DNA of 64,000 nt from Raphanus sativus (lineage: Eukaryota; Streptophyta; Magnoliopsida; Brassicales; Brassicaceae): assembly GCF_000801105.2 (NCBI RefSeq), contig NC_079512.1, positions 31,513,848 through 31,577,847 of the forward strand, read 5' to 3'. The translations under genes were made by a program, and so were the position numbers. Shown here in pieces: positions 58,923 through 64,000 of this stretch; the stretch's first letter is position 1, and each line of letters opens with the position of its first letter. The notes beneath the pieces were generated by a model. It did no database searches. It saw only the letters and a program-made list of their open reading frames with translations, and was not told where the DNA came from.

Positions 58923-61900
58923 ATGCAGTCTCTTCATACTCTTCTTCTTCTTCTTGCAATGTTCATCCTCTGTTCTTCACTCAGTTCGATTTCGGGTCAA
59001 ACCGGTCCAACCGACGATCTCCAAAATCTTCTCGAAGTGAAGAAATCTTTCGTCACCAATCCAGAAGAAGACGACCTTCTCCCCCAATGGAACTCCGTTA
59101 ACATCAACTACTGTTCTTGGACCGGCATCACCTGCGACGATACCGGTTTATTCCGCGTCGTAGCACTCAACCTCTCCGGTTTAGGTCTAACCGGTTCGAT
59201 CTCTCCATCGTTTGGCCGGTTTGACAACCTAATCCACCTCGATCTATCTTCCAACAATCTGGCGGGCCCCATCCCAACCGCTCTCTCCAACCTCACCTCC
59301 TTGGAGTCTCTCTTCCTCTTCTCCAACCAGCTCACCGGCGAGATACCTCCTCAACTCGGCTCCCTCCTCAACCTCCGCTCGCTCAGGATCGGAGACAACG
59401 AGCTCGTCGGAACCATCCCGGAGACGCTGGGGAGCCTCGCCAACCTCCGGATGCTCGCCTTGGCCTCGTGCAGACTCACCGGCCACGTACCGAGTCAACT
59501 CGGTCGACTCGCTCGAGTTCAGTCGCTGATACTTCAGGATAACAGCCTCGAGGGACCTATCCCGGCGGAGCTAGCGAACTGCACCGACCTCACCGTGCTC
59601 GCCGCGGCGGCGAACAGGCTTAACGGGACGATACCTGCTGAGTTAGGACGCCTGGAGAACCTCGAGATACTTAATCTCGCGAGCAACGGTCTCTCCGGTG
59701 AGATACCGAGTCAACTCGGCGAGCTGAGTCAACTCGAGTACCTTAACTTGATGGAGAACCAGCTTCAAGGTCCTGTCCCCAAGACGTTGGCTGATCTGAA
59801 GAATCTCCAGACACTCGATTTGTCGGCGAATAATCTCACCGGAGAGATACCGGAAGAGATCTGGAACATGAGCCAGCTTGTTGATTTGGCTTTAGCAAAC
59901 AACCGTTTCTCTGGTTCTTTGCCGAGGAGTATATGTTCGAACAACACGAACTTGGAGCAGTTGGTTCTGTCTGGAACTCAGCTTTCAGGTGAAGTTCCCG
60001 CGGAGATCAGCAAGTGCCAATCGCTTAAACAGCTTGACTTGTCCAACAATTCTCTTACCGGCTCCATCCCTGAAGCACTGTTCCAGCTAGTCGAACTCAC
60101 GGATCTCTATCTCCACAACAATACCTTGGAAGGCAAGTTATCTCTTTCGATATTAAACCTCACCAACCTACAGTGGCTTGTCTTGTATCACAATAACTTG
60201 AACGGCACGTTACCTAACGAGATCACCGCGCTGAAGAAACTAGAAGTTCTGTTTCTCTACGAGAATCGGTTCTCAGGGGAGATACCGAAAGAGATTGGAA
60301 ACTGCACGAGCTTGAAGATGATTGACCTGTTCGGGAATCATTTCGAAGGAGAGATCCCTCCTTCTATAGGAGCCCTAAAAGAGCTTAACCTGCTTCACTT
60401 GAGACAGAACGAGTTCGTTGGTGGACTTCCCGCCACTTTAGGTAACTGCCGCCAGCTCAAAATCTTGGATTTAGCAGACAACCAGCTCTCGGGTTCGATT
60501 CCTTCCACCTTCGGATCCTTAAAAGGATTAGAACAGTTCATGCTCTACAACAACTCTCTCCAAGGAAGCCTTCCTGACTCACTTACCAATCTCAAGAACC
60601 TCACGAGAATCAACCTCTCTCACAACAAGCTCAACGGTACGATCCTTCCACTGTGTGGCTCCACCTCTTTCCTCTCGTTTGATGTCACCAACAACGAGTT
60701 TGAAGATGAGATCCCTCTCCAGCTAGGGAACTCTCCGAATCTTGACCGTCTCAGGCTAGGCAAGAATCAGTTCACAGGAAGAATCCCTTGGACGTTTGGG
60801 AAGATCCGTGAGCTTTCTCTGTTGGATATCTCAAGCAATTCTCTTACAGGAACCATTCCGTTACAGCTAGTCTTGTGCAAGAAGCTGACTCACATTGATC
60901 TCAACAACAATTTTCTCTCAGGGCCTATACCTCCGTGGCTTGGAAAGCTTTCTCAGTTAGGAGAGCTCAAGCTCTCTTCTAATCAGTTTGATGGATCTTT
61001 ACCTACTGAGTTGTTCAACTGCACAAAGCTTCTCGTGTTATCTCTTGATGGAAACTTTCTTAACGGGTCGATCCCGGAAGAGATTGGTAACTTGGGAGCT
61101 CTCAATGTGCTTAACCTTGATAAGAACCAGTTCTCAGGTTCGCTTCCTCAAGGTATTGGCAAGCTTAGCAAGCTATACGAGCTTAGGTTATCAAAAAACA
61201 GCTTAGCAGGAGAGATCCCTCTTGAGATTGGTCAGCTTCAAGATCTTCAAAGTGCTTTAGACCTCAGCTACAACAACTTCACCGGAGGTATACCTTCTAC
61301 TATTGGGACGTTGACAAAGCTAGAGACTCTTGATCTGTCTCACAATCAGCTCACCGGTGAAGTTCCTGGAGCTGTAGGAGATATGAAGAGTTTGGGCTAT
61401 CTCAACCTATCTTTCAATAACTTCCAAGGCAAACTCAAGAAACAGTTTTCAAGATGGCCAGCTGATTCCTTTATAGGCAACACAGGTCTCTGTGGAAGCC
61501 CTCTTAGTCATTGCAACAGAGGTGGAAGAGGCAAGCATCAACAAGGTCTTAGTCCAAGATCAGTTGTTACAATATCAGCAATCTCAGCATTAGCAGCCAT
61601 TGCTTTGATGATACTTGTGATCGCTCTCTTCTTCAAACAAAGGCATGATTTCTTCAAGAAAGTGAGGGATGGAAGCACTGCTTACTCATCGTCAAGCTCA
61701 TCTTCACAAGCTACGCACAAGCCTCTCTTTAGGACAGGAGCTTCTTCAAAGTCAGATATCAAGTGGGATGACATCATGGACGCCACGCGTAACTTGAGCG
61801 AGGAGTTCATGATTGGATCAGGAGGCTCTGGGAAGATTTACAAGGCTGAGCTTGAGAACGGTGAGACCGTTGCTGTGAAGAAGATTCTATGGAAAGATGA

Positions 61901-62702
61901 TCTCATGTCTAACAAGAGCTTCAGCAGAGAAGTTAAGACCCTTGGGACAATCAAACATAGGCATCTTGTTAAGCTGATGGGTTACTGTAGCAGCAAGTCT
62001 GAAGGGTTGAATCTTTTGATATATGAGTATATGGAGAATGGAAGTGTTTGGGATTGGTTTCATGGTGAGAAACCTGAGGTTGAAAAGAAGAAGAAGGTTT
62101 TGGACTGGGAAGCAAGATTGAGAATAGCTGTGGGATTGGCTCAAGGAGTAGAGTACCTTCATCATGACTGTGTTCCTCCTATCCTACACCGTGATATCAA
62201 ATCCAGTAATGTGCTCCTTGATTCCAACATGGAAGCACATTTGGGAGACTTTGGTCTGGCCAAGGTCCTAACTGAGAACTATGATACAAACACAGATTCA
62301 AACACCTGGTTTGCTGGCTCTTACGGCTACATTGCTCCAGGTACTTATCTTCTTGTCAAGCTTCTTTGCTTTTTCAGATTAACCAATGTTCAAAAAATCA
62401 CTAGGCCGTAATTATGGACTTGGTAAGCACCTAACAAAAAACATCGGTCTAGAAAAATTGTTTCGTGTAGTTCAGATTTGCTGTCTAGACCAATTTTTAG
62501 AACATTATTAACTGTTTAAAAACCTAATGCTTTGAAATATGTGTGTGTAGAGTATGCTTACTCATTGAAGGCGACTGAGAAGAGTGATGTTTACAGTATG
62601 GGGATAGTGTTGATGGAGATTGTGTCCGGGAAAATGCCAACTGAGTCAGTGTTTGGTGCAGAGATGAATATGGTGAGATGGTTGAAACACAGCTTGAGAT
62701 AG
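58923..62702 (+). pseudogene. GSO1: GSO1-like LRR receptor kinase with C-terminal frameshift
   Basis: Exons 58923-62340 and 62551-62702 (as read). The protein has a signal peptide (LHTLLLLLAMFILCSSLSSI), about 32 leucine-rich repeats, a transmembrane helix (about residues 879-902) and a Ser/Thr kinase with K986 in VAVKK, HRD at 1089-1091 and DFG at 1109. GSO1/SGN3 (At4g20140) binds the CIF peptides and controls Casparian strip and embryonic cuticle formation. In exon 2 the frame breaks at a GG run (62680-62681): Arabidopsis has one more G there. Reading on gives a stop at 62700 and 1,189 residues. In the next frame the missing end runs from 62682 to a TAA at 62900-62902. Either a one-base sequencing error or a real loss of kinase subdomains X-XI. 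Confidence 0.9.
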
Positions 62703-62902
62703 TTGGTTCTGCAAGAGAAAATCTCATAGATCCAAAGCTAAAGCCGCTGATGCCATTTGAAGAAGAAGCAGCTTATAAGGTGCTTGAGATTGCACTTCAG
62801 TGCACGAAAACTTCTCCACAAGAGAGACCATCTTCTAGACAAGCATGTGATAGCCTTCTCCATGTCTTCAACAATAGAACTGCTGGTTATAAGAAGATGT
62901 AA
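62551..62902 (+). CDS. GSO1 last exon, full extent including the out-of-frame C-terminus
   Basis: The exon opens with the APE-region residues EYAYSLKATEKSDVYS and continues through the break near 62681. After it, in the +1 frame, VGSARENLIDPKLKPLMPFE and CTKTSPQERPSSRQACDSLL follow to RTAGYKKM and a TAA at 62900-62902. The C-terminal frame is entirely free of stops and keeps the family sequence, which argues for a very recent or artefactual break rather than old decay. Confidence 0.75.
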
Positions 62903-64000
62903 AGTGATGCCTGCTAATGATTTTGAAGACATGAAACTGCAAAATTGATTTTTTTTGCTTTTTGAAATTATGTATTTATAATATCTGCATTTGTATAGAG
63001 TGGCAGCTCCACAAATATCTCTTGTTTTTGCTTGAACAAATGCATATCTTCTACTAGCAAGTCATTGCTATTCTTAATCATCTTGAGCCAAGTAATAGAC
63101 CTGTGTTTTTCTTTTTTTGAACTTTCCAAACTAGCAAAATATGTAGTGACTCGTGAATTTTAAAAGCATTCAATGTTGCATTCGAAATTATTAGCCAGGT
63201 ACAAACAGTTTAAGTGATACAGATTGTGAAATACACAAATCTTTTAGGTTTATTAACCAAAAACACTGAATGGAAAGAGCTATAGTGCGGAAGCAAAAGA
63301 GAACCAGCTCTAAGAAAAAGAGAGGAGAAGAACAGCTTTTACAGAGAAGATCAAACAAAACAAGCACTTGAGATGACTTCAGAGGAAGATACTTTCCTTT
63401 CTGAAGACTTCAAAGACCACTAAATAATTAATCCCGATCTTCATCTGCATTTCAGCAAAAAAAGAAGAAGAAAACTTTGAATATTCCAAGTCATATAAGT
63501 AAAAGGTCAATTTATCTAAGCATGCAAACTTATTCAATCCCAAAGAAACAAGAAATTTGATACACTGTTTCGTTTTAAAGCAAGAAATGAAGCAATATTG
63601 ACATAAATGTTACTTTAAAATGAAGTAAAAAGTGAAAACTGAAACATTATTGGAGATAGTTTTAGTGGCGGAGCCACCGTTACGGTAAAGGGTATATAAA
63701 TTCTGATATACTAGAACAAATTTAATGAAACATTGCAAATATAGCTCATTTGACCCCTATAACTTAAGGATGAGATTGAATTGACCCTAGTGAAAAATAT
63801 GGCTGGCTCTGCCACTGGATGGTCTTATGGGTTTTATTATCATTCTAACCTCATGAGAATGTTAATACACGCATATATGTATTCAAAGATCAAAGAGTAA
63901 AGTCGAAGAACATGATCAATACAGTAAATTATTTTCAAAAGAAAACATTGCTTAACAGATAGAAGTGCTCATATGACTAGAAATTTTTCTAAACTCAACT
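62903..64000. other. GSO1 3' flank and intergenic DNA
   Basis: Presumed 3' UTR of GSO1 and AT-rich sequence, with the MITE-like element listed separately. No further gene seen to the window end. Confidence 0.4.
63667..63818. mobile_element. MITE-like element with AGTGGCGGAGCCA inverted repeats
   Basis: AGTGGCGGAGCCA at 63,666 and TGGCTCTGCCACT at about 63,804-63,816 are terminal inverted repeats with one mismatch. The interior contains ttgacccctataact and no coding sequence. Such ends are common in plant hAT-like MITEs. A clear 8-bp target duplication was not found. Confidence 0.55.

Noticed and set aside
59108..59498. Minus-strand frames in GSO1
   Set aside because: Shadows of the GC-richer LRR coding region.

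Overview
This is plant nuclear DNA from a Brassicaceae species, probably a Brassica or close relative. It is AT-rich, its genes carry GT/AG introns, and its proteins look like close relatives of Arabidopsis thaliana proteins. From memory of the Arabidopsis gene order, the genes follow the At4g19970 to At4g20140 stretch almost one for one: GT77-type glycosyltransferase, small unknown protein, GNAT acetyltransferase, FRS1, VQ28, PTAC9/OSB2 (here a broken remnant), MORF1, an RRM protein, two pectin-lyase-fold proteins (the second is QRT3), SIEL/EMB1895, the PPR protein EMB1025, a vacuolar sorting receptor (VSR7-like) and the receptor kinase GSO1. Several Arabidopsis neighbours are missing (the positions of AAH, At4g20080, At4g20100 and PTAC14). 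This is the pattern expected of one fractionated subgenome after the Brassiceae triplication.

Layout. 1-12 kb: glycosyltransferase gene, three Helitron-like elements all pointing to the minus strand (one inside intron 1 of the glycosyltransferase), a tRNA-type SINE with a perfect target-site duplication, and one small conserved gene. 13-18 kb: a GNAT gene head to head with FRS1, followed by a 99-nt MIRNA-like hairpin. 20-28 kb: VQ28, the PTAC9 pseudogene, then MORF1 head to head with an organelle-type RRM gene. 27.7-33.2 kb: the paralogous pair At4g20040-like and QRT3. 33-42.2 kb: a transposon-rich gap with an old Copia remnant and a very young 6.4-kb Copia-type element (identical 172-bp LTRs, TTAAA duplication) that has lost most of pol. 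Its leader holds arrays of short hairpins whose stems change in a compensatory way. 42.8-54 kb: SIEL, EMB1025 and the VSR. 54-56 kb: a decayed LINE 3' end with target-site duplications and two identical tRNA-Thr(AGT) genes. 58.9-62.9 kb: a GSO1 gene whose kinase C-lobe is cut by a one-base frameshift.

The genes do not form one pathway. They are a collinear block with roles in organelle RNA metabolism (MORF1, probably the RRM protein, formerly PTAC9), pollen and pectin biology (QRT3 and its paralogue), embryo development (SIEL, EMB1025, GSO1) and trafficking (VSR). The observations most worth following up are the hairpin arrays of the Copia-type element, the unassigned MIRNA-like hairpin, the GSO1 frameshift and the PTAC9 remnant.
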